DNA of 64,000 nt, from the NCBI GenBank assembly GCA_017508045.1, contig JAFVZT010000030.1, positions 1-64,000 on the forward strand, in the 5' to 3' direction. Made by a program: the position numbers and the translations under genes. The notes beneath the pieces were generated by a model. The model searched no databases and had not been told where the DNA came from. It saw only the letters and a list, made by a program, of their open reading frames with translations. This document shows, piece by piece, positions 9,400-17,382 of this stretch (positions are counted from its first letter, which is position 1; every line of letters starts with the position of its first letter). Source of the DNA: Oscillospiraceae bacterium. GTDB lineage: Bacteria; Bacillota; Clostridia; Oscillospirales; Oscillospiraceae.

Positions 9400-9837
9400 A
9401 TGATTGATACTCAGTTTTCATTAGCGGATATCCATATTGAAGTTGCGGAAACCGCAGACAGATACATTAAAGCTGTACTTATCAATGCTAAAAAGCGATA
9501 CTTTAGAGTTTTGAGAAAACTTGAACGAAACGGAATACTGATATTTGATCTGGAAAAGTACGCATCCAACCTAATATGCGAGGAAGATGGATATTCGAAA
9601 GTAGATAATGAGATTTTTATAGTTGGTCAAGAATTGTTCACTATGGAAAAATCGGAATTAACTGAGGCACTGTTTATGCTTACACCAACTCAGCGGGATA
9701 TACTGCTCAGGGCAGTCCTATTGAGACAGTCGCAGGAAGAAATCGCGTCTGCATACGGTATTACAACGAGAATGGTCCGGAAACATAAACATGTTGCTCT
9801 TGAAAAACTTAGAAGGAGTCTTACATATGAAGCGTAA
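9400..9837 (+). CDS. Short sigma-70-like factor of conjugative transposon type
   Basis: A 145-aa protein. Residues 85-140 form a sigma region-4 helix-turn-helix (LTPTQRDILLRAVLLRQSQE, then EIASAYGITTRMVRKHK); the N-terminal half is helical and lacks a clear region 2. Such short sigma-like proteins (Orf7 type of Tn916 relatives) regulate transfer/excision genes. AAAGGTGAG precedes the ATG. It overlaps the next gene by 11 nt. Confidence 0.8.
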   Translation: MIDTQFSLADIHIEVAETADRYIKAVLINAKKRYFRVLRKLERNGILIFDLEKYASNLICEEDGYSKVDNEIFIVGQELFTMEKSELTEALFMLTPTQRDILLRAVLLRQSQEEIASAYGITTRMVRKHKHVALEKLRRSLTYEA

Positions 9838-10129
9838 AGCCAAACGGCATATTCTCCCTAACGAAAAACTGATATTGAGCATCTTAAATGCTGCATCCGG
9901 TGCACCGGAACACGCACTTGCCTTTTACGATGGCTACATTCGAGAAATGGCTACAGATCCCGTGTACGCCGCAGACGGCACTAGGACAGGCTATCTCTAC
10001 GATGAGGACCTTGCCCAAGAGTTGCGGGTAGCGCTCTCTCAGAGCCTTCCTGTGGTTCGTGAGGTGCTTATCAAAAGACATTTCACCAACCGACCTGTTG
10101 TTGTGGTCCTAACGGACCTTGCTAATTAA
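9827..10129 (+). CDS. Conjugative-transposon helix-turn-helix protein
   Basis: A 100-aa protein starting at ATG 9827 behind AGAAGGAG, translationally coupled to the sigma-like gene. It resembles the HTH_16-type proteins (Orf8 type) that accompany that sigma factor: a basic start (MKRKAKRHILPNEK), a helical core, and a tail ending VVVVLTDLAN. Family identity is from general shape and neighbours. Confidence 0.65.
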   Translation: MKRKAKRHILPNEKLILSILNAASGAPEHALAFYDGYIREMATDPVYAADGTRTGYLYDEDLAQELRVALSQSLPVVREVLIKRHFTNRPVVVVLTDLAN

Positions 10130-10581
10130 TCGCAGAACTCGATTCTGTTGATTTAGAGAGTTAACTCTCGTTGTACCTTGAAAAAGATGCTTAGGCATTA
10201 TGGTAATACACTGCGCAACGATCCGACGAGCGGCGTTCATTGTAACGACAAATCCTCCGTCTGACAAACGGCTGGCTGCCATGACATCGGAAATAATGAG
10301 CCATACCGCAGGAGCTTAGCGGTGCTGTACAAATTACAGCAACACCATCTCGTGTGATGAAAAGGTGTAGTGCGGGAACTTGGTGCACCCGATGCACTAA
10401 GTCGTCAACCAGTGCAGTGTATCCCATATCAGATGGGGCCGAAAAAATCTGATCTTCACACAAAATAAAAAATTATTTTTTGGTATTCCTGAAAAAGTAA
10501 AAAGCAGCAATATTCCCTGAAAAATCAGCAAAAGCATTCAGAATATCGCCGTCTCTTCATAGGAAACACGAAAAACGAAAT
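10130..10581. other. Non-coding stretch with several stem-loops
   Basis: About 450 bp without a convincing gene. Visible are a perfect 14-bp palindrome GAGAGTTAACTCTC (10156-10169), a stem-loop near 10321-10346 (GGTGCTGTA ... TACAGCAACACC), and a small stem TGGTGCA ... TGCACTA near 10381-10400. An AT-rich tract from about 10465 leads into the promoter at 10582. Confidence 0.4.
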
Positions 10582-10609
10582 TTGACAAAAAATACAGACT
10601 AAATATACT
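10582..10609 (+). promoter_or_regulatory. Promoter for tnpW-like gene and recombinase
   Basis: TTGACA at 10582-10587, 16-bp spacer, TATACT at 10604-10609. It lies about 75 bp before the tnpW-like start. Confidence 0.7.
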
Positions 10610-10682
10610 GGAGACGAATCCATCACAGGATTCTATGCGGCTGTCTGCTGCCCCCGGTGTATATGTGCTGGAGGTGATAATT

Positions 10683-10853
10683 GTGGGTGCTAATCAAAGC
10701 CCCGACAAAAAGAAGCAGAATGATCTGACGCATGAGCAACGATATACAATAGAAAAAAACACCTTTGTTGTTGAACCACGGTTCCAGACAACAGGTGATC
10801 GAACGATTGGTTCTGTTTTATTGAAGCTTATGCAATACGAGGTTGAGACTTAA
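10683..10853 (+). CDS. TnpW-like transposon protein
   Basis: A 56-aa protein read from GTG 10683, which has GGAGGTGAT 5-6 nt upstream; the longer frame from 10635 lacks a good ribosome binding site. The core DLTHEQRYTIEKNTFVVEP ... TIGSVLLKLMQ matches my memory of the TnpW family, named from Tn4451-like elements. It lies next to the large serine recombinase, as tnpW does next to tnpX. Function unknown. Confidence 0.7.
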   Translation: MGANQSPDKKKQNDLTHEQRYTIEKNTFVVEPRFQTTGDRTIGSVLLKLMQYEVET

Positions 10854-10871
10854 TACCTCGGGTCGCAGCCG

Positions 10872-10889
10872 CAGTACATATGTGTACTG
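10872..10889 (+). repeat. Near-palindrome before the recombinase
   Basis: CAGTACATATGTGTACTG is an almost perfect 18-bp palindrome about 17 nt before the recombinase ribosome binding site. It may be a leader hairpin or a binding site for the recombinase or XRE protein. Confidence 0.45.
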
Positions 10890-10916
10890 TTTATTTGACT
10901 GCAGGAAGGAGGTTAA

Positions 10917-12629
10917 ATGGCGCGGTCAAGTAAAAAACATAAGCGGGAAGATACTGCTTTTCTTTATACTCGAATCTCACGCGATGACGACCTAGTGGGT
11001 GATAGCTACAGTATATCAAACCAGAAGAAACTTTTGGCTAAGGCTGCTAAAGATTTAGGTTATACAAATTTGGTATATTTCTGCGACGATGGCGTGTCCG
11101 GTGTAACTATGAACAGACCGGAATTTGTCGAGATGATCAAACAGTTGGAGCTTGGTAAAGCGGCTGCTGTTTTTGTTAAGGATCTATCTCGGCTCGGCAG
11201 AAACTATATTGAAGTTGGACGACTAACAGAAGAATTTTTTCCTGAACATGATATTCGATTGGTTGCGGTATCTGATGGTATCGATACTTGTGAGGGCGAA
11301 AGTGAGTTTGCCCCCATTAAAAATCTGTTCAATGAGTGGTATGCCCGTGACATCAGCAAAAAACGGCGAATCAGCTACAAGATCAAAGGGAATTCCGGTA
11401 TTCCAATCGGTCCTCCGCCCTATGGTTATATATTACGACCGGATGGCTCGGGTCTTTGGGACATTGACGAAGAAGCTGCTGCTGTTTTGAGAAAGATCGC
11501 ATCTCTTCGTCTGGATGGTCTTGGTACAAACCAAATTGCGGAGTGGTTGACAGAGCATAAGATTCTAACACCGGTAGCCTATAAAAAGCTTAAGGGACAA
11601 ACAACCAGGCATAAGCCAAATGAAAACCCATACCTATGGAAAAACGCGAGCATTTATAAGCTTCTTACAATGCAGGAATACTGTGGTGATGTAATCAACT
11701 TTAAAACATACTCTAAATCCTACAAAAATAAGAAGCGGCATCCGAACGATCCGGAAAATATGGTGATATTCCGGGATGTTAACCCAGCTATTTGGAGTCG
11801 TGACACTTTCGAGAGATTGCAAACTCTATCTGAAGGAACACGAAAACGAAAGCCTAAAGAGGGTGAACAAAATATGTTTGCAGGATTCCTAAAGTGTGCT
11901 GATTGCGGAAGAAATCTAAATTACCACTTTAACCAGCGCAATCACGATATTAAGTATTTTAATTGCCCTGGCTACAATCAAGGAAAAAGGAAGATTTGCC
12001 AGTCAACACATTATATCCGGGTAGATTTCTTAGAGCAGGTTGTTTTAAGCGAGATCAGAAGGCTTACACGTTTCGCCTGTCGCCACGAAGATGCCTTTAC
12101 CACAGCTGTAGCCGATTATTCTAAAAAAGCTATGGAGGCCGATCAACGAGTTCGTGAAAGCGAGCTAAGAGCGCTTATAGCACGCAATAACGAATTGGAT
12201 TTATTGTTTGAAAAAATCTATGAAGACAATGCGTTAGGCAAGATTTCTGATGAGCGATTCAAAAAGCTGGCCGATAAGTATGAGGAGGAGCAACAATCCA
12301 TTGCTGACAGAATTGCTGAGTTAAAGCAAAAGTTCGATGAAGCTACCTCGAAGGTTGCTAACACGGACACTTTCTTAGCTGCTGTCAGAAAATATACGAA
12401 AATCAAAAAGCTAACTCCTCGTATTCTGGCAGAGTTGATTGATCACATAGAAGTGCATCAAGCCGAGATAGTGGAAGGTGGACAAATACAAAAGATCGTA
12501 ATCGTGTACAATTGTATAGGTACAATAGAGATTCCGGAGGAAGTAAATATCCCACTCCCGCAAATAACAATGAAAACGCGCCAGGGTGTAGCGGTTACAT
12601 ATGACCCGCTTCCGCTGGCGACAATATAA
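10917..12629 (+). CDS. Large serine recombinase (TnpX-type transposase/integrase)
   Basis: 570 aa. The N-terminal resolvase fold has the catalytic Ser in LYTRISRDDD, followed by SISNQKKLL and the SRLGRNYIEVGRL helix. A recombinase domain (about 165-290: GIPIGPPPYGY ... NASIYKLLTMQEYCGDV) is followed by a zinc ribbon (CADCGRNL ... CPGYNQGKRKIC), a coiled coil (about 395-490), and a DUF4368-like end. It starts behind AAGGAGG. Such enzymes cut and join the circular element at a two-base core. It is full length and looks active. Confidence 0.92.
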   Translation: MARSSKKHKREDTAFLYTRISRDDDLVGDSYSISNQKKLLAKAAKDLGYTNLVYFCDDGVSGVTMNRPEFVEMIKQLELGKAAAVFVKDLSRLGRNYIEVGRLTEEFFPEHDIRLVAVSDGIDTCEGESEFAPIKNLFNEWYARDISKKRRISYKIKGNSGIPIGPPPYGYILRPDGSGLWDIDEEAAAVLRKIASLRLDGLGTNQIAEWLTEHKILTPVAYKKLKGQTTRHKPNENPYLWKNASIYKLLTMQEYCGDVINFKTYSKSYKNKKRHPNDPENMVIFRDVNPAIWSRDTFERLQTLSEGTRKRKPKEGEQNMFAGFLKCADCGRNLNYHFNQRNHDIKYFNCPGYNQGKRKICQSTHYIRVDFLEQVVLSEIRRLTRFACRHEDAFTTAVADYSKKAMEADQRVRESELRALIARNNELDLLFEKIYEDNALGKISDERFKKLADKYEEEQQSIADRIAELKQKFDEATSKVANTDTFLAAVRKYTKIKKLTPRILAELIDHIEVHQAEIVEGGQIQKIVIVYNCIGTIEIPEEVNIPLPQITMKTRQGVAVTYDPLPLATI

Positions 12630-12731
12630 CTATATTAGGATGTGATTATTTTTAGGGAATAAGAAAAAATGTTATTCGTAAATATACCCGAAAAGTGTTA
12701 ACGGTCTGATGCCCAAATAGGCATAAAAAGA

Positions 12732-12775
12732 CCGCGTATTCTTAACAGGATCTCAAATCCTATAAGAATACGCGG
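12732..12775 (-). terminator. Terminator of tRNA-Val(GAC)
   Basis: A perfect 13-bp stem (CCGCGTATTCTTA / TAAGAATACGCGG), followed on the minus strand by TCTTTTTATG. A second small stem (GGTCT...ATGCC / GGCAT...AGACC) lies just beyond. Confidence 0.8.
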
Positions 12776-12777
12776 TA

Positions 12778-12854
12778 TGGTGGACGATATAGGACTCGAA
12801 CCTATGACCTTCCGCACGTCAAGCGGATGCTCTAGCCAGCTGAGCTAATCGTCC
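12778..12854 (-). tRNA. tRNA-Val (anticodon GAC)
   Basis: A complete 77-nt cloverleaf with encoded CCA. Acceptor GGACGAT/ATCGTCC, D arm GCTC...GAGC, anticodon stem TCCGC/GCGGA with loop TTGACGT (anticodon GAC), T arm ATAGG-TTCGAGT-CCTAT. It lies 150 bp beyond the serine recombinase but is intact and shows no repeated 3' end. Confidence 0.95.
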
Positions 12855-13009
12855 AAGTGCATGAGTGATTATAGCCAAGACAGCCGCGTTTGTCAAGCAT
12901 TTTCTTCTTATTTTTCACTTTTTTGTTGCTCACAAACAAAATTACACCCGAAATGCCGCCGCCTCCGCAAAAACCAAGGAAAAAGTGCAGCTTTTCTGCG
13001 AAAAACCTA

Positions 13010-13038
13010 TTGACTTTTCAGGAAACCTTTGCTAAAAT
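13010..13038 (+). promoter_or_regulatory. Promoter of the rplU operon
   Basis: TTGACT at 13010-13015, 17-bp spacer, TAAAAT at 13033-13038. The leader to 13133 is about 90 nt and contains small GC stems (GGGC/GCCC at 13057-13076 and GCGC/GCGC at 13081-13090). An L21-type autoregulatory leader is possible but cannot be confirmed by eye. Confidence 0.75.
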
Positions 13039-13133
13039 GATCCAGCCGCATTGAATGGGCTTAAGTTAGTGCGCCCAAAAGCGCCTGCGCCTATAGAGCG
13101 AGTCTACACATTATAAAGTAGGTGAAAAAGGAA

Positions 13134-13445
13134 ATGAAAGCAGTTATTGTGACCGGTGGCAAGCAGTATACCGTAGCTGAGGGCGATGTTTTGTACATCG
13201 AAAAGCTGGAGGTTGAAGCTGAAGCTACTGTAAAGTTCGACCAGGTTCTGGCCGTTCTGGACGGTGAAAACTCCAAAATCGGCGCTCCCGTTGTGGAAGG
13301 CGCTTGCGTGGAGGCTAAGGCTCTGAAGAATGGCAAGGCTAAGAAGATTACCGTCTTCAAGTACAAGGCCAAGAAGAACGAGAAGAAGAAGCAGGGCCAT
13401 CGTCAGCCCTACACCAAGGTGGAAATCACCAAAATCGCTCTGTAA
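13134..13445 (+). CDS. rplU: 50S ribosomal protein L21
   Basis: About 103 aa read from ATG 13134 ([18 protein letters not shown]), the family's usual N-terminus, with AGGTG about 10 nt upstream; an in-frame GTG at 13122 is less likely. The basic C-terminus ([18 protein letters not shown]) is the L21 rRNA-binding end. It is first in rplU-prp-rpmA, the standard Firmicutes order, and probably autoregulated through its leader (inference). Confidence 0.97.
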   Translation: MKAVIVTGGKQYTVAEGDVLYIEKLEVEAEATVKFDQVLAVLDGENSKIGAPVVEGACVEAKALKNGKAKKITVFKYKAKKNEKKKQGHRQPYTKVEITKIAL

Positions 13446-13447
13446 TT

Positions 13448-13771
13448 ATGACTAGATGCGAATTTTTTACGGAAGGCGACAGAATCACAGGGTTCACCGT
13501 CGCCGGACACAGCGGATATTCGGAAAAGGGCACTGACATTTTGTGTGCCGCCATTACCACCGCTGTTACCATGGCCGAGACCACCATCAATGATGTCTGT
13601 GGCGCAAAGGCCAAGGTTCGGGTCAAGCAGGAGGATGCCCGCATCACCCTGACCCTCCCCACTTCCTGCGATGAGGAAGAAACCGTGCAGGCGGTTCTTT
13701 CCGGTCTTATGCTGACCCTCATCAGTTTAAGGGAAGATTATCCAGATTATATCGAAGTTTTGGAGGTGTAA
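13448..13771 (+). CDS. prp: Ribosomal-processing cysteine protease Prp
   Basis: 107 aa. The catalytic His lies in [11 protein letters not shown] and the Cys in [11 protein letters not shown]. Prp removes the N-terminal extension of L27, an essential step in Firmicutes. It sits between rplU and rpmA, 2 nt after rplU, and the rpmA product here carries exactly such an extension. Confidence 0.93.
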   Translation: MTRCEFFTEGDRITGFTVAGHSGYSEKGTDILCAAITTAVTMAETTINDVCGAKAKVRVKQEDARITLTLPTSCDEEETVQAVLSGLMLTLISLREDYPDYIEVLEV

Positions 13772-13775
13772 CACC

Positions 13776-14060
13776 ATGCTGAAAATTGGTATTCAGTTTT
13801 TTGCTCACCATAAAGGTGGCGGTTCTACCAAGAACGGTCGTGATTCCGAGGCTAAGCGCCTGGGCGTGAAGCGTGCTGACGGTCAGTTTGTTCTGGCTGG
13901 CAACATTCTGGTTCGCCAGAGAGGCACGCACATCCATCCCGGTGTCAATGTCGGTATCGGCAGCGATGACACCTTGTTTGCTCTGGTTGACGGTACTGTC
14001 AGATTTGAGCGCAAGGGTAAGGATCGTCGTCAGTGCTCCGTTTACGCAATCGAGCAGTAA
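13776..14060 (+). CDS. rpmA: 50S ribosomal protein L27, with Prp-cleaved extension
   Basis: 94 aa. The first residues [10 protein letters not shown] form the Firmicutes extension; Prp is known to cut before the mature [20 protein letters not shown]. Mature L27 reaches the peptidyl-transferase centre with its N-terminus. It starts 4 nt after prp and is followed by a strong terminator. Confidence 0.96.
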   Translation: MLKIGIQFFAHHKGGGSTKNGRDSEAKRLGVKRADGQFVLAGNILVRQRGTHIHPGVNVGIGSDDTLFALVDGTVRFERKGKDRRQCSVYAIEQ

Positions 14061-14084
14061 TCACGGTTTCGTATAGCTTGCTAA

Positions 14085-14111
14085 GGGCTGCTGCATACTA
14101 TGCAGCAGCCC
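14085..14111 (+). terminator. Terminator of rplU-prp-rpmA
   Basis: An 11-bp stem GGGCTGCTGCA / TGCAGCAGCCC with a 5-nt loop, followed by CTTTTTCTT. Confidence 0.9.
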
Positions 14112-14125
14112 CTTTTTCTTGTGCA

Positions 14126-14163
14126 GTGACAAATTCTCAGGAAAAAGCATGAGAGTTTGTGAC
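14126..14163 (+). repeat. Imperfect inverted repeat in the obg leader
   Basis: GTGACAAATTCTCA (14126-14139) and TGAGAGTTTGTGAC (14150-14163) pair over 14 positions with one mismatch and one G-U pair. It lies 35 bp before obg. It could be a leader hairpin or an operator. Confidence 0.4.
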
Positions 14164-14198
14164 TGTATAAGCCATCCGAATGCGAAGGAGGACTTTTT

Positions 14199-15473
14199 AT
14201 GTTTGTTGATAAAGTAAGAATTACCGTCTGCGGCGGTCGCGGCGGTGACGGTGCGGTTGCTTTCCATCGGGAAAAGTATGTAGCCTCCGGTGGGCCTGAC
14301 GGCGGTGACGGCGGTCACGGCGGCAGCGTCATTCTCCGGGTCAATGACAATCTTACCACCCTTTTGGATTTCCGCTATCAAAGAAAATATTCCGCCCAGG
14401 CCGGCATGAACGGACAGGGTCGAAACATGAGCGGCAAGCGGGGCGAGCCTCTGATTATTCAGGTTCCCCGGGGTACGGTTGTTCGGGACGCCGAGACCAA
14501 TCAGATTATTGTGGATATGTCCACCGGTGAGGACTATGTGATCGCCAAGGGCGGTCGCGGCGGCTGGGGCAATAACCACTATGCCACCCCCACCCGGCAG
14601 GTTCCCCGTTTTGCCAAAGCCGGTTTAAAGGGACAGGAGCGGGACATCATTTTGGAGCTGAAGCTGTTGGCAGACGTGGGCCTGGTTGGCTTCCCCAATG
14701 TGGGAAAATCCACATTGCTTTCCGTTACCTCCAATGCCAGACCCAAAATTGCCAATTACCATTTCACCACATTGTTCCCCAATCTGGGCGTAATCTATGT
14801 GGAAGAGGGCGTGTCCTTTGTTATGGCGGATATCCCCGGCATTATTGAAGGCGCTGCTGAGGGCGCAGGTCTGGGTCACGATTTCCTGCGGCACATTGAC
14901 CGTTGCCGTCTTTTGGTGCATGTGGTGGATGTTTCCGGCAGTGAGGGGCGTGACCCCGTGGCGGATTTTGATGCCATTTGCGAGGAGCTGCACCACTACA
15001 GCATTGACTTAGGTGACCGTCCCATGATTGTTGCCGCCAACAAATGTGACCTGCTTGCCCCGGACAGCGACAATTTGCAGCGTCTGCGTGAGCATGTACA
15101 GAAGGCCGGCTGCCAGTTGTATGAAATCTCCGCCGGCACAACCCAAGGTACCAGAAATCTCATGCGGGTAATTGCCGAAAAGCTTCGCACCCTGCCTCCC
15201 GTAACCATTTATGAACCGGAGTATGTCGAGGTGATCCAGGAAAGCGGCGACCCCAACGAGCTGGTTATCGAGCATCTGGGCAGTACCTGGGTGGTTACCG
15301 GAGCTTGGCTGGAACGGCTGATTGTCAACATCAATTTTGACGATTACGAATCCCGGAACTACTTCGACACGCTGCTGCATAAGTGCGGTCTGTTTAAACG
15401 GCTGGAGGAAATGGGCATCCAGGACGGAGATGTTGTGGATATTTACGATATGGAGTTTGAATATCAGCGATAA
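14199..15473 (+). CDS. obg: GTPase Obg/CgtA
   Basis: 424 aa with all three family parts. The glycine-rich Obg fold spans residues 1-158 (CGGRGGDGAVAFHREKYVA). The G domain has G1 GFPNVGKST, G3 DIPGIIEGA and G4 NKCD. A C-terminal OCT domain begins near residue 345. It is an essential GTPase of 50S subunit assembly and stress signalling. AAGGAGG precedes the ATG. Linkage to rpmA is conserved in bacteria. Confidence 0.97.
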   Translation: MFVDKVRITVCGGRGGDGAVAFHREKYVASGGPDGGDGGHGGSVILRVNDNLTTLLDFRYQRKYSAQAGMNGQGRNMSGKRGEPLIIQVPRGTVVRDAETNQIIVDMSTGEDYVIAKGGRGGWGNNHYATPTRQVPRFAKAGLKGQERDIILELKLLADVGLVGFPNVGKSTLLSVTSNARPKIANYHFTTLFPNLGVIYVEEGVSFVMADIPGIIEGAAEGAGLGHDFLRHIDRCRLLVHVVDVSGSEGRDPVADFDAICEELHHYSIDLGDRPMIVAANKCDLLAPDSDNLQRLREHVQKAGCQLYEISAGTTQGTRNLMRVIAEKLRTLPPVTIYEPEYVEVIQESGDPNELVIEHLGSTWVVTGAWLERLIVNINFDDYESRNYFDTLLHKCGLFKRLEEMGIQDGDVVDIYDMEFEYQR

Positions 15474-15503
15474 TCGGTTGCATTTTACCGGAAAAATTTA
15501 TAT

Positions 15504-15530
15504 AATGGAGCTACAAAAGGTAGCTCCATT
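15504..15530 (+). terminator. Terminator of obg
   Basis: An 11-bp perfect stem AATGGAGCTAC / GTAGCTCCATT with a 5-nt loop, followed by ATTTTTTGGGG. The trailing GGGGAGG also serves as ribosome binding site of the next gene. Confidence 0.85.
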
Positions 15531-15551
15531 ATTTTTTGGGGAGGATCGGGT

Positions 15552-16328
15552 ATGGATTTTAAGGTTTTGGCGGTAGGCGATGTGGTTGGCAATCCCGGAA
15601 TGGATCGCATTCATCACTCTTTGCGGTATTTAAAGCGGCAGACCGGCGCGGATTTTGTCATCGTCAACGGAGAAAATGCCGCCGTTGTGGGTATGACACC
15701 CCAACAGGCAGAGGATATTCTGGATGCCGGTGCAGATGTCATTACCTTGGGAAACCACGCCTTCAGCAAACGGGAGCTTGTAACCTATATGGAAGACAAT
15801 TCCCGGATTTTACGCCCTTTTAACCTTGCTCCCCAGACCCCCGGCCGGGGTTGGGGCATTTATGACAGCTGGGCAGGTCCGGTTGCTGTAGTGAATTTGC
15901 AGGGTCGGTGTAACATGGACTACACACCGGACAATCCCTTTTTAGCAATTGAAAAAATTCTTTCTGAGCTGGATGCGAAGCTAGTTTTTGTAGATTTTCA
16001 TGCCGAGGCCACTTCGGAAAAGCTGGCTATGGGCTATATGCTCGATGGCAGAATTTCTGCCCTTTGGGGTACCCATACCCATGTACCCACAGCAGATGCC
16101 CAGGTGCTTCCCAAGGGGACAGGCTATGTAACGGATTTGGGCATGACCGGACCGAAGCACTCGGTTTTGGGTATTCGCCCCGACCTGTCTATTGCCAAAT
16201 TCCGGGGCGACCTGCCAGAGCGCTACCGCTGGGCAGAGGGTGCAACCAAATTAGAGGCGGTTTTATTCACCGTAGATGCCCAGACGGGTCTTTGTAAATA
16301 TGCAGAAAGGGTGGTTTTGAGTGATTAA
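15552..16328 (+). CDS. YmdB-like metallophosphoesterase (cyclic-nucleotide phosphodiesterase family)
   Basis: 258 aa, the normal length. Metal-binding motifs of the TIGR00282/YmdB family are present: AVGDVVGNPG, VNGENAAVVG, LGNHAF, DFHAEATSEK, GTHTHVPTAD. Bacillus YmdB cleaves 2',3'-cyclic nucleotides and affects motility and biofilm; the same activity is likely but not shown here. It overlaps the next gene by 8 nt. Confidence 0.9.
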   Translation: MDFKVLAVGDVVGNPGMDRIHHSLRYLKRQTGADFVIVNGENAAVVGMTPQQAEDILDAGADVITLGNHAFSKRELVTYMEDNSRILRPFNLAPQTPGRGWGIYDSWAGPVAVVNLQGRCNMDYTPDNPFLAIEKILSELDAKLVFVDFHAEATSEKLAMGYMLDGRISALWGTHTHVPTADAQVLPKGTGYVTDLGMTGPKHSVLGIRPDLSIAKFRGDLPERYRWAEGATKLEAVLFTVDAQTGLCKYAERVVLSD

Positions 16329-17382
16329 AATTCTCCATAGCGCGGACTGGCATTTGGATTCTCCCCTCCTGTTTCGCAATCCGGAGCAGTCCCGTCTTTT
16401 GCGAAACGCCCTTCGTCAAATCCCCGGAAAAATTGCCGCCCTTTGCAAGCAGGAGGGCTGTGATATGATGCTTCTGTCCGGTGACCTGTTTGACGGTGCT
16501 TACAGCGCAGACACGCTGCAAGCCGTAAAAACCGCTTTGGCAGAGGTTTCCGTACCTGTGTTTATTGCCCCGGGCAACCACGACTATATCGGGCAGGAGA
16601 GTCCTTGGATATCGGAAGCCTGGCCGGAAAATGTCCATATTTTTACCCATCCGGTTATGGAATCCGTAACACTGGAAAACCTCGACTGTCAGGTATACGG
16701 TGCAGGCTTTACCGGAATGGACTGTGACGGTCTTTTGGCAGACTTTGCCCCGAAGCATACAAAGCGGTATGCCGTAGGCGTGCTTCACGGCGACCCCACT
16801 CAGGTAAACTCTCCCTACTGTCCCGTCACTGCCCAACAGGTGCAAAATTCCGGTTTTGACTATCTGGCGCTGGGTCATATACACAAGGGTGACCAATTCC
16901 GGGCGGGAAAAACCCTGTGTGCCTGGCCCGGCTGTCCTATGGGTCGGGGTTATGATGAGCAGGGGCAAAAGGGTGTACTCATTGTCACATTGGACGAAGC
17001 TGTCGCAACCCGGTTTGTTCCCCTGGATGCTCCCAAATTTTTTGACTTGGAGCTGCCTGCCGGTCAGCCCTTAAGTGATGCTTTGCCTCCTGTAGGCAAT
17101 TATGATTTTTACCGCATTACCCTCACCGGTCCCAGTGAGCCCCTTGACCTTGGGGCTTTGGCGGCAGAGTATTCCCGTTTCCCCAATTTGGAGCTGCGAG
17201 ACCGCACCACGCCCCCTGTGGATGTGTGGGGCAGTGCTGGTTCAGATACCTTTGAAGGTATTTATTTTGGTCTGCTTCAGGATGCTTTAACCGCCGCCGA
17301 TTCGGACACCCAACGCCATATCCGCCTTGCGGCGCAAATTTCCCGACAGCTTTTGGACGGACAGGAGGTGGTTCTGCCATGA
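16321..17382 (+). CDS. SbcD/YhaO-like DNA repair exonuclease subunit
   Basis: 353 aa starting at GTG 16321 inside the end of the previous gene. The calcineurin-like metallophosphoesterase motifs run in order: LHSADWHLD, LLSGDLFDG, APGNHDYI, GVLHGDP, LGHIHKG. Proteins of this kind pair with a coiled-coil ATPase as Mre11/Rad50-type nucleases, and such an ATPase is encoded directly downstream with a 4-nt overlap. Confidence 0.88.
   Translation: MIKILHSADWHLDSPLLFRNPEQSRLLRNALRQIPGKIAALCKQEGCDMMLLSGDLFDGAYSADTLQAVKTALAEVSVPVFIAPGNHDYIGQESPWISEAWPENVHIFTHPVMESVTLENLDCQVYGAGFTGMDCDGLLADFAPKHTKRYAVGVLHGDPTQVNSPYCPVTAQQVQNSGFDYLALGHIHKGDQFRAGKTLCAWPGCPMGRGYDEQGQKGVLIVTLDEAVATRFVPLDAPKFFDLELPAGQPLSDALPPVGNYDFYRITLTGPSEPLDLGALAAEYSRFPNLELRDRTTPPVDVWGSAGSDTFEGIYFGLLQDALTAADSDTQRHIRLAAQISRQLLDGQEVVLP

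Larger units (their letters stand above)
8406..12629. mobile_element. Remnant of a conjugative/mobilizable transposon
   Basis: The gene order KTR protein, XRE, sigma-like factor, HTH protein, TnpW, serine recombinase is the recombination end of Firmicutes elements. No relaxase, coupling protein or type IV secretion gene is present, so it is either degenerate or an element mobilised in trans. The ends were not found, so the limits are gene limits only, and the Agr block could belong to it. An orphan terminator (9215-9257) supports internal deletion. Confidence 0.6.

Noticed and set aside
10191..10463. A 90-codon minus-strand frame in the transposon remnant
   Set aside because: No ribosome binding site and no recognisable fold; the region shows stem-loops instead.
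12778..12854. tRNA-Val(GAC) as the insertion site of the first transposon remnant
   Set aside because: The tRNA is intact with its own terminator, and I found no second copy of its 3' end to the left. Large serine recombinases of this type do not usually target tRNA genes.
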